DNA of 64,000 nucleotides from Aporhodopirellula aestuarii (GCF_023701485.1 NZ_JAMQBK010000008.1:1-64000), one strand, 5' to 3'. Positions 7,545 through 17,248 are shown, counted from the first letter of the stretch. The notes: generated from the letters alone by a model not told the origin. Numbers and translations: made by a program.

Positions 7545-10226
7545 TTACAGAATCGCTAATGGGTCGCGTTTCGCTTCCAACGTTCCCCGTGTCACGCCGA
7601 CGCGGTTGTCCGCCGCCAAGCGTCGCCAAACTTCCGGCCCACTCACCTGACCGCATAACAGCTCGCGATACAACCGAATAATCTCACCAGCCTCGGTGGC
7701 GTTTTCTTCGAGCAGTTCGATTCGGAACCAGCCAACGCCGCGCTCGATTAACGAACCCACCACGTCGGCGGCGCTTTGCGGCGTCGCATTGTAGAGCGTG
7801 TTTCGGCAGGCGATGTCGGCTTGCAAGACATGCAATTTGCCAACCCGATCTCGCAGTTGCACCACGTGCCGGTCGCATGGGCGGCCGCAATTCGTTTTGT
7901 TCGTTCCGGGCGACAAAACGCTGCAAAACACACAGTGCTCCATGTGGAACATCGGCATGTGTTGATGCATGACGACTTCCAACCACTCACCTGGCGTTGC
8001 CGCGACGAGGCCATCGAGCTGGTCCGCGTTCAAGTCATAAGACGTCGTCACCCGGCGAACTCCGCGTTCCATCAACCACTCGGCCGAACGATGGTTGGCG
8101 ATGTTCAATGAGAAGTCCGCGACCGTTTCCAGGCCCGCGGACACGGCGGCATCGAGGGCAGCCAAGTTTCGAGCTAGGACGGCATCGGGTTGGTATTTCA
8201 AGATTTGCCGGATCAGCCCCATCTCACCGGGCTTTTGCATCCGGATCGACGCGAGCATCACGTGCGCACCGCCTTCGCGAGCGACTCGAACGGCATCTCG
8301 ATGCGTTCGAACGTCGTGGAAGTCCGCGATCACCGTGTCAACGCCGGCAGCCACGGAGGCTTCGAGTTGCTCCATCGTGCGGCATAACACGGATAGCTTA
8401 GGTGTTGACGGTTTGTCCGGTGCAACGTCTGGTATCTCAGCGAACGGTGCACTTTGAGCGGAAGGAGCACGCAGTCCGGTCACCAACGCGGCACCGGTCT
8501 CGGTGTTAACCGTGCGAGATGGTGTTTGCTCGAGACGCGTGGTGAGTTTTTCGATCAGGTCGCGGCGGAGGGCATTGAGAAGCCCGAGCGGAACAAGGGG
8601 GGCACCCATGATTGTCGCATCGATGCTGGACAAGTGGAACGGGGTTCCGCCAAGTCGGCCGAGTTTGTCCGCCAACACTTCCTTGGTGATTGCGTGTTTG
8701 TTAGCGACTTCGAGTGAAGTGTCCGCAACGACGGAGACTTCGATCGGCTCATTGCAGTTGGTGGACTGGACGTCGTCACCGATCGCGGCAATTCGCGCGA
8801 TGACGCGGAGCGGTTTACCAGTTCGAGCGGCGACGCGGATGTCGATGCCACGTGTTCGACGCGGCTTACCGCCGAAGGTCGCCGCGAGTTTCTTGTTGAG
8901 TTTGGGATCATCGTTCTTGAAGACCGCGGCGCCTTCGTCGATCCGTGAAAAGTCGATCGCGTCGCGTCCGAATCCGATCCAAACGTCGCTACCCGGTGTC
9001 GCCGTCTTTAGCTTTTCTGTTTTCTTGGTGCGGCCGGCAAGTTTGATGGAGTAGATTCGACCGCCCTGGTGATTGTCAGCGAATCCGCTGCCCGCGTACG
9101 CATCCTCTCCCCAAGTTCGGCGGGGTTCGGTAGCTGATGCGATCGCCAGCCCGTCACCGAGCGACACGTCGGCAGAGATCCTGACGCGAATTTCGTCGCC
9201 ACGGATCTCATCGATCTCACCGAGGGCGATGCCTTGCTTGGCCGCACGCACGCCCGGGACCAAACGTTTGTGGTCGTTGCCTTCCAACCAGCCCGGTGCG
9301 AAACCCCGGGAGAATGACAGTTCCATCTCCTGTCGATCCCGCTGGCTGACCCGTACCGTGCCCGTCGACACGGCTTGATCGATCGCGTGTCGGTAATGAC
9401 CGGTGATGTTCGCGACGTACTCGGGTGTTTTCAAACGGCCTTCGATCTTGAGACTGTCGATCCCCGCGTTGATCATGTCGGGGATCGCGGCATAACCGGC
9501 GAGGTCCTGGGGTGAGAGCAAGTATCGCACGTCACCAAGGTTGCGGTCTTCGCCGTCGCAGACCAATTCGTAGGGCAATCGGCAGGCTTGGGCACATTGA
9601 CCACGATTCGCACTACGTCCTCCCAACGATTCGCTGGTCAAGCATTGCCCCGAATAGGCGACGCACAACGCCCCGTGAATGAAGGCTTCCAGCGGCATTG
9701 GCGTCGCTGAGCGGATCTTGGCGATCTCACCAATCGAGAGCTCACGGGCCAGCACGACCCGCGACAGTCCGAGTTCCTCGGCGACAGCGATCGTTTCGGC
9801 GGATGTCAGACTCATTTGGGTCGAGGCGTGAATTTCGAGTTCGGAACACATCGACCGCACCACGCGAGCGACACCGAAATCTTGGACCAGCACCGCGTCG
9901 ACGCCCGCCCTCGCGATCGCATCGACGACTTCCACGAGCGAACGCATTTCATCGGGAAACACGAGTGTGTTAAGCGTCACGTATCCACGCACGCCGCGCA
10001 GACGGAGCATCCGCATCAGATCGGGGAGATCGCCGAGCCCAAAGTTCGCCGCCCGCGAGCGAGCGTTGAATCCTCGATCGACCCCGAAGTAGATCGCATC
10101 GGCCCCGTTTTCGACCGCCGCTTCAGCGCATTGCCAGCTGCCTGCGGGGGAAAGCAGTTCGGGCACACGAACCGGGTTCGCGGGCTGTGGGAGACGATTC
10201 GAGGCGACTGATTGGTTCATCTCCAC
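7545..10226 (-). CDS. Peptidase U32 family protein with DUF3656, RlhA-like
   Basis: The 893-aa protein starts with PELLSPAGSWQCAEAAVENGADAIYFG, typical of U32 family proteins, and contains the U32 signature EAFIHGALCVAYSGQCLTS at about residues 185-203, followed by NRGQCAQACRLPY. In RlhA (YdcP), the conserved Cys of this region serve in 5-hydroxylation of C2501 of 23S rRNA. The middle, rich in beta segments, fits DUF3656, and the C-terminus contains another Cys cluster, EHCVFC and NCGRPC, about 135 residues from the end. It is longer than E. coli RlhA (about 650 aa), so the C-terminal half is an addition resembling a second U32-like barrel. The start is GTG 10226 or ATG 10220. It may be cotranscribed with the oxidase subunit III gene. 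Confidence 0.85.
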   Translation of the reverse strand: MEMNQSVASNRLPQPANPVRVPELLSPAGSWQCAEAAVENGADAIYFGVDRGFNARSRAANFGLGDLPDLMRMLRLRGVRGYVTLNTLVFPDEMRSLVEVVDAIARAGVDAVLVQDFGVARVVRSMCSELEIHASTQMSLTSAETIAVAEELGLSRVVLARELSIGEIAKIRSATPMPLEAFIHGALCVAYSGQCLTSESLGGRSANRGQCAQACRLPYELVCDGEDRNLGDVRYLLSPQDLAGYAAIPDMINAGIDSLKIEGRLKTPEYVANITGHYRHAIDQAVSTGTVRVSQRDRQEMELSFSRGFAPGWLEGNDHKRLVPGVRAAKQGIALGEIDEIRGDEIRVRISADVSLGDGLAIASATEPRRTWGEDAYAGSGFADNHQGGRIYSIKLAGRTKKTEKLKTATPGSDVWIGFGRDAIDFSRIDEGAAVFKNDDPKLNKKLAATFGGKPRRTRGIDIRVAARTGKPLRVIARIAAIGDDVQSTNCNEPIEVSVVADTSLEVANKHAITKEVLADKLGRLGGTPFHLSSIDATIMGAPLVPLGLLNALRRDLIEKLTTRLEQTPSRTVNTETGAALVTGLRAPSAQSAPFAEIPDVAPDKPSTPKLSVLCRTMEQLEASVAAGVDTVIADFHDVRTHRDAVRVAREGGAHVMLASIRMQKPGEMGLIRQILKYQPDAVLARNLAALDAAVSAGLETVADFSLNIANHRSAEWLMERGVRRVTTSYDLNADQLDGLVAATPGEWLEVVMHQHMPMFHMEHCVFCSVLSPGTNKTNCGRPCDRHVVQLRDRVGKLHVLQADIACRNTLYNATPQSAADVVGSLIERGVGWFRIELLEENATEAGEIIRLYRELLCGQVSGPEVWRRLAADNRVGVTRGTLEAKRDPLAIL

Positions 10227-10585
10227 AGAATAGCAGCCGTCGATCTCGCTTAATACCGCTTCCTTGGGGCGTGGGGATTCGCCTCGACTGCATCGAGTTT
10301 CACGGCGGTTTCACGTCGTCCAAGTAATGTGCCTGCCGTTTGGATAGCGGGCCGTTGCCCCGATTAAAAGCGAGAAACGCAATTTCACAACTTTCGCATT
10401 TAGTCAGTCGTCCCATTGTCCAATTGCTCTGATGGAACCGCCGTAGGGCCGAATCTGCCTTTCGTGATACAAGGCCAATTTGTTAACACTCGGGCTAGCC
10501 TGTGGATGGGTGTGTTTGTACATGAGTTCACTGGTCGCCGCCCGGTAAATCGCCGGTGGCGTTATATCAATACTCGAGGACTGTC
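10227..10585. other. Divergent intergenic region
   Basis: These 359 bp separate the U32 gene (minus) from the DUF481-like gene (plus) and must hold the promoters of both. I see no convincing coding frame, repeat, terminator or well-spaced sigma70 promoter. Confidence 0.5.
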
Positions 10586-11665
10586 ATGCAAGCCGCTTGC
10601 ATTCACCGCCGAACGTTCGCTGCCTTGTCTCTCGCGAGCTTCCTTTCGTGCTTCTGCGCGACGTCAGTCTTTGGCCAATATTCCTTGCCTGCCCCCGCTC
10701 CGTCGTGGCAAACCGGCCAATCCACGTGGAACGGTTCCGGTTACGAATCTCTGCCCGCGGCGCCACCGATCAACGAACTGCCAGACGAATGGGTCGAAAA
10801 CTTCGGTTTGTCGCAGGCCCCGCTGCAGCAACCGATCGTTGACTTGCCGCTGACCGATCCCAGCGGTGGGAAATCTTCGGCGTCCTCGATCGCTCCGATT
10901 CCTGAGCGCCAATTGCCGATCGGTGCGGCGATTTCGGAGGGGGCAACGCTTGATGAACCCCCGCTCGAACAGGAAGTCGTGCGCTGGTACCAGGTGCCGT
11001 GGCGGTGGATGTCCAAAGGGTGGGAGAACCACGCCGAGTTCGGGCTCGACGGCAGCACAGGGAACGCGGAAACGCTCGCGATCCAAACCGGGCTAGAAAT
11101 GAAACGAAAAACCGACCGCTACACACTCGCGCTCGATATCGATTATCGCCAAGCGAGTGCACAGAACCGGACGACCGAAGACAACGCCCGACTCAACCTC
11201 GACTACGACCGATTGTTGGGCGATTCCAACTGGACGACGTTCGGTAAGCTCGGGATGGAGTATGACGAGTTCAAAGCGTTTGACTTGCGTTTGAACCTGA
11301 ACGCTGGTCTGGGTTACTACTGGATCCGCAACGACAATACCAACCTCGTGACACGCATTGGTGCCGGTGCGTCGCGTGAATTCGATTCACCGGTCGATGA
11401 GTGGACACCGGAAGCCGTGTTCGGACTTGAAGCCGACCACAAGCTATCGTCTCGTCAGAAATTGAAAGCCAAGATCGACTACTTCCCTACCTTTGAGGAC
11501 TTCGGAGACTACCGAGTCGTCACCGACGTTTCCTGGGAGTCGCTGATTGACAACTCTAAGAACCTGTCACTGCGTCTTTCGGTCACCGACCGTTATGACA
11601 GCACACCGCAAGGAGCACTGGCAAACGACTTCTACTATTCGGCGCTGTTGCTCTACAAATTCTAA
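10586..11665 (+). CDS. DUF481-like outer-membrane beta-barrel protein
   Basis: The 359-aa protein has a signal peptide (basic start, hydrophobic LAALSLASFLSCFC-like core, cleavage probably after SVFG), a Pro/Ser-rich linker to about residue 140, and then a C-terminal region of alternating beta strands (for example AEFGLDGSTGNAETLAIQTG and TFGKLGMEYDEFKAFDLRLN) ending in LLLYKF, with the terminal Phe typical of outer-membrane barrels. This matches the DUF481 (YdiY-like) family, whose function is unknown. ATG 10586 is preferred over an upstream ATG because GAGGA (10576-10580) lies 5 bp before it and it begins the signal peptide. It is probably monocistronic. Confidence 0.8.
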   Translation: MQAACIHRRTFAALSLASFLSCFCATSVFGQYSLPAPAPSWQTGQSTWNGSGYESLPAAPPINELPDEWVENFGLSQAPLQQPIVDLPLTDPSGGKSSASSIAPIPERQLPIGAAISEGATLDEPPLEQEVVRWYQVPWRWMSKGWENHAEFGLDGSTGNAETLAIQTGLEMKRKTDRYTLALDIDYRQASAQNRTTEDNARLNLDYDRLLGDSNWTTFGKLGMEYDEFKAFDLRLNLNAGLGYYWIRNDNTNLVTRIGAGASREFDSPVDEWTPEAVFGLEADHKLSSRQKLKAKIDYFPTFEDFGDYRVVTDVSWESLIDNSKNLSLRLSVTDRYDSTPQGALANDFYYSALLLYKF

Positions 11666-11799
11666 GTACGCTCAACGGATCGCACCCGCCCAGACAAATG
11701 AAACAGCTCTCGTGCTGAGGTTGGGTTGACGAGGCGATGACACGGCGAGATGTTTGAGGTCAGCTTGTTTCGCTGTCTTGCTCGAGAGTCTTTGTCGCT

Positions 11800-12762
11800 G
11801 TGAATGAAAACGATCCGTCTTTGGCTGACTCGCCCGCTTCCGGCTCCACGCCTTCGGCGCCTTTATTTCGAGGCGAAGTCGTTCTCGGGCTGTGGCCGAT
11901 TGCGGGGGTGACAACGGTTGGCGTTACCGATCGGGATGCTGATGAAACGATCGCGACGGCGATTGAGCTAGGGGTTACGACGTTTGATACCGCGTACAGC
12001 TACGGATTGAGCGGCGAGTCGGACCGGTATCTTGCGCGAGCGATCCACGGTGACACCGATCGGTTTCACATCGTCAGTAAGGTGGGCCAGCGTTATCTCG
12101 ACGATGGGAAACGTGTTGTCGATTCGCGTCCGGAGACGCTGTGTGCCGATGCCGAGGAATCGCTCCGTCGCCTCGGTATCGAACGGTTCAACACTTTGAT
12201 GCTGCACAGCATTGACGAGAGCGTACCGATTGAACGTAGCGCCGAGGCGTTGCTCAAGCTGCGCGAGCGTGGTTTGGCCGAGCGGATCGGGTTGTGCAAT
12301 GCAAGCGAGGCCGAGCGAGCCCGGTTCGACGCGGTGTGCGATTGCCGAGCGATCCAGTGTCCGCTGAATTTGCTCGAGCAAGGAACCCTTGGCACCGTGA
12401 TCGCGGATTCCGCGAGTCAGGGTTGCGACGTGCTGGTTTACTGGACGTTGATGAAGGGGTTGTTAGCCGGGAAAATCTCGCCGGACCATGTGTTCCCTCC
12501 TGGCGATAGCCGGCCGGGGTATGCGGTTTTCCAAGGTGAACGGCGGGCGGCGGCGCACCGAGTCGTGGATGGATTGAAAGAGATTGCCAGCGAAACGGGA
12601 CGAACGGTCGCCAATTTGAGTGTGTCGTGGACACTGTCCCAGGCGGGTGTGACCGGAGCCCTTGTCGGTGCGCGACGTCCCGAGCAAATTCGCGAGGTGG
12701 CGGGCGCGGGACCGCTCGAGGCGGAGACGCTCACGAGAATCAATGCCTTAGTCGCGAGTTAA
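11800..12762 (+). CDS. Aldo/keto reductase
   Basis: The 320-aa protein is a standard-length (alpha/beta)8 NADPH-dependent oxidoreductase. The catalytic tetrad is visible: Asp and Tyr in FDTAYSYGLSGESDRYL, Lys in VSKVG, and His in LMLHSID. The C-terminal cofactor segment ALVGARRPEQIREVAGA is the usual family signature. A 24-residue Ser/Pro-rich N-terminal stretch precedes the barrel. The start is a GTG at 11800; there is no signal peptide, so the protein is cytoplasmic. The substrate cannot be told from sequence, and its convergent neighbour, the DUF1080 gene, gives only a loose hint towards sugar metabolism. Confidence 0.92.
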   Translation: MNENDPSLADSPASGSTPSAPLFRGEVVLGLWPIAGVTTVGVTDRDADETIATAIELGVTTFDTAYSYGLSGESDRYLARAIHGDTDRFHIVSKVGQRYLDDGKRVVDSRPETLCADAEESLRRLGIERFNTLMLHSIDESVPIERSAEALLKLRERGLAERIGLCNASEAERARFDAVCDCRAIQCPLNLLEQGTLGTVIADSASQGCDVLVYWTLMKGLLAGKISPDHVFPPGDSRPGYAVFQGERRAAAHRVVDGLKEIASETGRTVANLSVSWTLSQAGVTGALVGARRPEQIREVAGAGPLEAETLTRINALVAS

Positions 12763-12795
12763 TCTCGGCCCCTCGAAGTCCCGCCTTGATTGCGG

Positions 12796-14394
12796 TCATT
12801 CTGTGACGGGCTGCAACACCTCGACGCTGCGGAAATCGATTTCGAGGTTTTGATTGCCGTGCAGTTGCAACGCAACCACTCCGCTATCCGCGAGGTCGTC
12901 GACTACGAAATCGGACGCCAGGCAATCGTTCAAATGTGTCACGATACGTTTGCCGTGAACGTTGACGATCATCGTGTGCCACGGAGGATCTTGCGCGGCT
13001 GCCTGAGCGGCTTGTTCGGCCGATTCAGGGGTTGGTGGTTTGGTCGCTAGTTCGGACAGGTCGACACCATTGCGGGCTTGGTTCCACTGGAAACGCACGA
13101 CATCGCGTCGATCGGGTGGGAATCGGGTTTCGAGATAGTGCAGTGGTTTGGCTACCCAACCTTTGCCACCGGTTTGATACAGCCCCGCGACTTCATCGGA
13201 ACCATCGATTTCGCATTGCACGCCAACGACGAACGGGTTCGCTTGCGTGATCCTGCTCCGCACAAAGAAACCGCTGTCTCCCTGTTTGAAACGGTAGACG
13301 ATTCGAAACGTCGCGTTGGTGAATTCTTTGGTCGAATAGAGCAACCCGTTGGGTTCGTTTGCCTCGATGCTGGCGCGGCCCTGCAAGATGCCATCGGCGA
13401 CCGTCCAGTTGCCGCCACCAATCGTTTTCCACCCGGGAATGATTTCTCCTTCGCCGAGTTCACCGGTGGCGGTCTCGGCGTTGAAGAGGGGCACCCATTG
13501 TTGTTTGCCGAGTTCGCGAACGATCAGATTGCGGAAACGATACGTTTGTCCCTTTTCGCCGTGGTGTTGCAGCCCGATTCGGCCGCTGAGATCGGCGGTG
13601 TCAAAGTAATCGGTGGTGGGAACGTCATTGACGAAGAATTGCAAGTGGTTGCCGACGCAGCGGATGCGGAACCGGTTCCAACGGTTTCGATCGAACGCCG
13701 CTTGAGCTTCGCTCTGCTTCCAAAGCGGGTTGAGCCATTGCCGGCGGCTCTCGTCATATAGGCCACCCGACCAACGACGTTCGGTCGGATCGGCTTCGGC
13801 CTGATAGCCGTAAACCCGATTGGGCAGGACTTGGCCGCGGGCCATGAAGCCGCTGTTCGATTTTCCTTCGGGCAGTTTCAGTTCGCCTTCGAATTCGTAG
13901 TCGTAAAACTCCTGCTCGGTGACGAGGAAGAACTCGCGGTCGCTCGTCAGATGGATTTCACCATCGACGACTTCGACTTTGCCCCATTCGTACGGGTTGG
14001 TCCATCCGGTCAAGGATTTTCCGTCAAACAGCGGTCGACGCTGGCCGTTGGTGACCGGTTTGGGTTGTGCGGCTTCGTTGGTAGTGTCGGTGGGGACTTG
14101 CGAAGGCGAGGTCGCAGCGGGGGTGTCGGTGCTTGCAGTGGCATCGGCGGTCGGAGCCGCGCTCGGGGAGTCCGAGGAGTCCGGTGGCGTTTTCGGGGCG
14201 GGATCGTTTTCAGATTCCTGAGCCGCTTCCTGGGCTGTCGAGGCGGGCTCAGCCGCGGATGTGGACGGGGTGAGGCAGCAGAAAGTGGTGACAAGGAATG
14301 TGCCCAACACAGCGGTCGCTGTGCGGAGAATCGCGACTGGGGTGATCGTTCGAGCCGGGGAGCAGCGAGCGAGATTCCGTTGCGGAAAATTCAT
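12796..14394 (-). CDS. Secreted protein with two DUF1080 (3-keto-disaccharide hydrolase-type) domains
   Basis: The 532-aa protein has a signal peptide (hydrophobic AVLGTFLVTTFCCLTP near residue 28) and a low-complexity Ala/Pro/Ser/Thr/Asp linker to about residue 120, followed by two concanavalin-like jelly-roll domains. Domain 1 begins PLFDGKSLTGWTNP and contains NSGFMARGQ; domain 2 begins WVPLFNAET and contains DSGFFVRSRI. Both match DUF1080, an expanded planctomycete family, some members of which hydrolyse 3-keto sugars. Two copies in one chain suggest a bivalent binder or one active plus one binding domain. It is transcribed divergently from 14483-14992. Confidence 0.88.
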   Translation of the reverse strand: MNFPQRNLARCSPARTITPVAILRTATAVLGTFLVTTFCCLTPSTSAAEPASTAQEAAQESENDPAPKTPPDSSDSPSAAPTADATASTDTPAATSPSQVPTDTTNEAAQPKPVTNGQRRPLFDGKSLTGWTNPYEWGKVEVVDGEIHLTSDREFFLVTEQEFYDYEFEGELKLPEGKSNSGFMARGQVLPNRVYGYQAEADPTERRWSGGLYDESRRQWLNPLWKQSEAQAAFDRNRWNRFRIRCVGNHLQFFVNDVPTTDYFDTADLSGRIGLQHHGEKGQTYRFRNLIVRELGKQQWVPLFNAETATGELGEGEIIPGWKTIGGGNWTVADGILQGRASIEANEPNGLLYSTKEFTNATFRIVYRFKQGDSGFFVRSRITQANPFVVGVQCEIDGSDEVAGLYQTGGKGWVAKPLHYLETRFPPDRRDVVRFQWNQARNGVDLSELATKPPTPESAEQAAQAAAQDPPWHTMIVNVHGKRIVTHLNDCLASDFVVDDLADSGVVALQLHGNQNLEIDFRSVEVLQPVTE

Positions 14395-14445
14395 GTTGGA
14401 CAGGCAGTGGAAATTGGTCGAGGTGAGTAACGACAGATCGAGTAG

Positions 14446-14451
14446 TATAAT
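14446..14451 (+). promoter_or_regulatory. Candidate -10 element TATAAT
   Basis: A perfect TATAAT lies 31 bp before the ATG at 14483, in the 88-bp divergent spacer. No good -35 box is seen at 16-18 bp (GTGAGT at 17 bp), so this is only a candidate. Confidence 0.35.
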
Positions 14452-14482
14452 CTGCGACCTTTCTTGTTCCGAACAGCCCTCT

Positions 14483-14992
14483 ATGGCGGCAATGGCAATT
14501 TATCAGAAGCTATTTCAAAAACTGATGCAATCCGCGGCGAATGAACTCGCCAAGGGTGAACGCGGGATGTTCGGAAAGGCGCCCGCGGGTGACGGTCGGG
14601 AATCATCGGGGCGTGAGCGGGCGGCCACCACGGCGGCTAAGAATTGGGCGTTTCGTCGTCGACTCGTTGGCGGCGTGGCATCGATTTTGCTAATCGGTGC
14701 GGCGATCGGACACTTCAGCGGCGCGGTCGCCCAGTGGACCGGATCGGTGTCGACGAGCCAGTTCTTGCTGGCGGCGATGACCCGAATCGGGTTGGTGCTC
14801 GGAGCGATGTGGCTGGCTTGGGATTCGTTGCGAAAGCCGGTGCGGTGGCTGCCTCCCGGGCTCGCCGTGCTGGGCGTGATCGCAATCGTAATGGTCGCCG
14901 CTCAACCCAAACTGATTATCGCGATCCTACCGATGTTCGGCTTTGTCGCTGTTCTGACGTCTGTGCTGAGGGTGTTCCGCCGCGAAGGATAA
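14483..14992 (+). CDS. Hypothetical membrane protein
   Basis: The 169-aa protein has a cytoplasmic, charged N-terminus of about 55 residues and then three or four hydrophobic segments: LVGGVASILLIGAAIGHFSG, FLLAAMTRIGLVLGAMWLAW, and LAVLGVIAIVMVAAQPKLIIAILPMFGFVAVLTSVL. Short basic loops between them suggest an inner-membrane protein. The ATG at 14483 was chosen over a longer frame overlapping the divergent gene because a -10 box lies just upstream. I do not recognise the family. Confidence 0.65.
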   Translation: MAAMAIYQKLFQKLMQSAANELAKGERGMFGKAPAGDGRESSGRERAATTAAKNWAFRRRLVGGVASILLIGAAIGHFSGAVAQWTGSVSTSQFLLAAMTRIGLVLGAMWLAWDSLRKPVRWLPPGLAVLGVIAIVMVAAQPKLIIAILPMFGFVAVLTSVLRVFRREG

Positions 14993-15165
14993 TGACCGCG
15001 AACACGGATCACACATTGTCGCGGCTTAGGTGGCCACAGCGACCGTTAGATATTCGTTATGATGGGACGTTGTGCACTAATTGCCGCGTGGTCGTTCGGT
15101 TGACGGCCGGGGCGGGTTAGGTCGCAACTCTTCAATCTTGTCCCATAAAACGATAAGGAAGTCCT

Positions 15166-15480
15166 ATGAGTAGGTACCTCGAAAACGTCAAAAAGTACGT
15201 CGACTCGCCTAATGAAACGGCTGTGGAGGCGTTGGTCGGACATTTGGGCCTGGCGTTGGATAGTCACGATTCGTCGATGGTGGCGGCGACGGATCCCGAT
15301 GAACTGGCCCGGATCAAGAGCGGCTATTGCTCCACAACGCTCGACCTGACGCCCGAAGAGGCCGAAAAGGCCATTACTGCGGTTTGCGAAAAGATGGCTG
15401 GCGACACCGCGAAATGTCGTGTGACGTTTTATTATCTGCTGGCCGATGTGAGTGGTTCCATGCACCGATTGGCTGCGTAG
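15166..15480 (+). CDS. DUF2853 family protein
   Basis: The 104-aa protein begins MSRYLENVKKYVDSPNETAV and contains the small-family features I associate with DUF2853: a helical N-terminus, HLGLALDSHDSSMVAATDPDELARIKSG, and a C-terminal segment with VTFYYLLAD. The family is a small helical protein of unknown function; length matches. AAGGAAG about 7 bp before the ATG is a strong ribosome-binding site. It has no signal peptide or membrane segment, so it is probably cytoplasmic. Two Cys (near 54 and 73) may be incidental. Confidence 0.8.
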   Translation: MSRYLENVKKYVDSPNETAVEALVGHLGLALDSHDSSMVAATDPDELARIKSGYCSTTLDLTPEEAEKAITAVCEKMAGDTAKCRVTFYYLLADVSGSMHRLAA

Positions 15481-15519
15481 GCCCTCTAAATCGTATTTTC
15501 AGATTGGGGCTGTGAAATG

Positions 15520-15540
15520 AAGTGCCTGCGGAGGCACTTT
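15520..15540 (+). terminator. Weak intrinsic terminator candidate
   Basis: A perfect 8-bp stem (AAGTGCCT with AGGCACTT, loop GCGG) ends in only TTT. It lies 40 bp after the DUF2853 gene. The short T run makes termination doubtful. Confidence 0.4.
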
Positions 15541-15637
15541 AGCGAATTTGGGATGAAATGAACGCCGATGCGAGACGAGAGGGCGGACCTTTGCCCGCCT
15601 CCCGTATTCTCCATTTTGTTCCTTTAGGTCCACCGTG

Positions 15638-17248
15638 ATGTCGCAGCGCCCCCAGACGCCATCGGTTGCTTCCCCGTCCGCTCCACCCAAGATCCGCCCT
15701 CGCCGCGTTGCCCCACGCGACGATTCGCTAGCGGAACCGACCGCGACAAACGCGTTGCTGTTGTCAGAGGGTGGGGCGGTCCATCGGGTCGATTCGTCTC
15801 GTGGGACGCATTCGAGTCGTGGTGCGGCGCGAGATGCGAACGAAGATCGTGGCGACGCGCCGGTCGAAATGGCCGTGCGTTTGATCAGCGAAACGGCTCA
15901 CGACTTGCGCTCTCCGTTGGCCAGCGTTGCGGCGACGATGGAATTGATCCGCGACGGGCAATTGGGCCAAGTCACGTCGATGCAATCTGATGTGTTGCAG
16001 GCGGCGTTGAAGCAGTGTGATTATCTCAATGCTCTCGTCGGCGAAATGTTGCACGCCGACGGACTCATCGGCGGAACGACCACGCTGCATCGCCGTGTCG
16101 TCAGGCGGAGTGACATTCGGACGATGGTCAGTGATGCGACTGCCGCGGTTTTGGCGACCAAACGCATCGAGCTGTTGTTTGACGGTATGGAAGGCGACGC
16201 GGCAGCCATCTTTGTTGACCCGATGTTGTTGTGTCGGTTGTTGGTCAATCTGGTCGTAAACGCCGAACGGGCGTCTGGTGAGGACACCACCATTCTGATT
16301 AAAGCTCACGATGAGAACGAATTGGGCGTGGTTCGTTGGTCGGTCGTCGATTGCGGCGGTGGCATGTCGGGTGAGCGGCTACGGCAATTGGCAGATCGGG
16401 ATGCGGTATCCAAACGCTCCTCCCGTGACTTCCATGACCGAGGTGCCGGAACGGGCCTGGGGCTGATGATTTGTCGGCAACTCGCCACACTGCATTACTC
16501 CGATCTGAAGATTCGGTCACGCGTTGGTAGCGGAACGGATGTGATGTTCGAGACGCCGCTGGCCCACCCCACGGCGGTCGCGACGGCGTATGCACGGTTC
16601 CGCAATCAGTTGTTTGGCCCGACCATGCGGCCGACCGCGACGACGCCAAGCTCATTCGACTCGGACTCATCGGGGCGGGCGGACGCGTCGTCCTCCTGGG
16701 AAGAAGTCTCGCTCGGTTTTGTTGGCAGCGGCCCGCGGCGAGATAGTCGAGTCGCGATCGGTGCGACCACGATCACGGGAGAGAAATCCGCGGCCGTTAT
16801 CGATACGTTTGACCGTCTGTTGCAGAGTCGACTGGGACGGTTCGAGATGAGTTATCGAACCACGCGGCGGACCTGGGTGTGGGTGCTCGATGCTGATCAT
16901 CGCAGCGCCGCGGAACGATTGCGGCAAATGGAACGGTCGGTCGGCAAACAGCTCGAAAACGTCGAGATCGTCTGGAGTGAACCGACGATCGTGCCGGTGG
17001 GACATCGTTCATTGCAGAGCTTGTTGATCGACCGGATGACGACGCAAGCGTTGTCAGCGGCAACGTCAGAGATCTTTGGAGGAAGCGTCGATCGGGATAC
17101 GGTCCGCCCCGGTACCAATCCGATTGTGGCGACACCGGTCGCCGCAACACGTCTAGACCAGGAACTCCGGCGACTGACGGTCAGAATGAAACAGAACTCC
17201 GAGCGGTTGAAGTCGCAATCTGCCTCGATTCGCCCGCCAGTGCGCTGA
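15638..17248 (+). CDS. Soluble sensor histidine kinase
   Basis: The 536-aa protein contains a HisKA dimerisation/phosphoacceptor helix (ISETAHDLRSPLASVAATMEL, His at about 88), an N box (LLVNLVVNAERAS), a D box (VVDCGGGMSG) and a G box (GAGTGLGLMICRQL), so the ATP-binding domain is complete. The first 75 residues are low-complexity and no transmembrane helix exists anywhere, so it must sense a cytoplasmic signal or a partner protein. Residues from about 350 to the end form an additional alpha/beta region (VSLGFVGSG..., WVWVLDADHRSAAERL) that I do not recognise. No response regulator is adjacent. ATG 15638 is used; a GTG one codon upstream is possible. Confidence 0.88.
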   Translation: MSQRPQTPSVASPSAPPKIRPRRVAPRDDSLAEPTATNALLLSEGGAVHRVDSSRGTHSSRGAARDANEDRGDAPVEMAVRLISETAHDLRSPLASVAATMELIRDGQLGQVTSMQSDVLQAALKQCDYLNALVGEMLHADGLIGGTTTLHRRVVRRSDIRTMVSDATAAVLATKRIELLFDGMEGDAAAIFVDPMLLCRLLVNLVVNAERASGEDTTILIKAHDENELGVVRWSVVDCGGGMSGERLRQLADRDAVSKRSSRDFHDRGAGTGLGLMICRQLATLHYSDLKIRSRVGSGTDVMFETPLAHPTAVATAYARFRNQLFGPTMRPTATTPSSFDSDSSGRADASSSWEEVSLGFVGSGPRRDSRVAIGATTITGEKSAAVIDTFDRLLQSRLGRFEMSYRTTRRTWVWVLDADHRSAAERLRQMERSVGKQLENVEIVWSEPTIVPVGHRSLQSLLIDRMTTQALSAATSEIFGGSVDRDTVRPGTNPIVATPVAATRLDQELRRLTVRMKQNSERLKSQSASIRPPVR

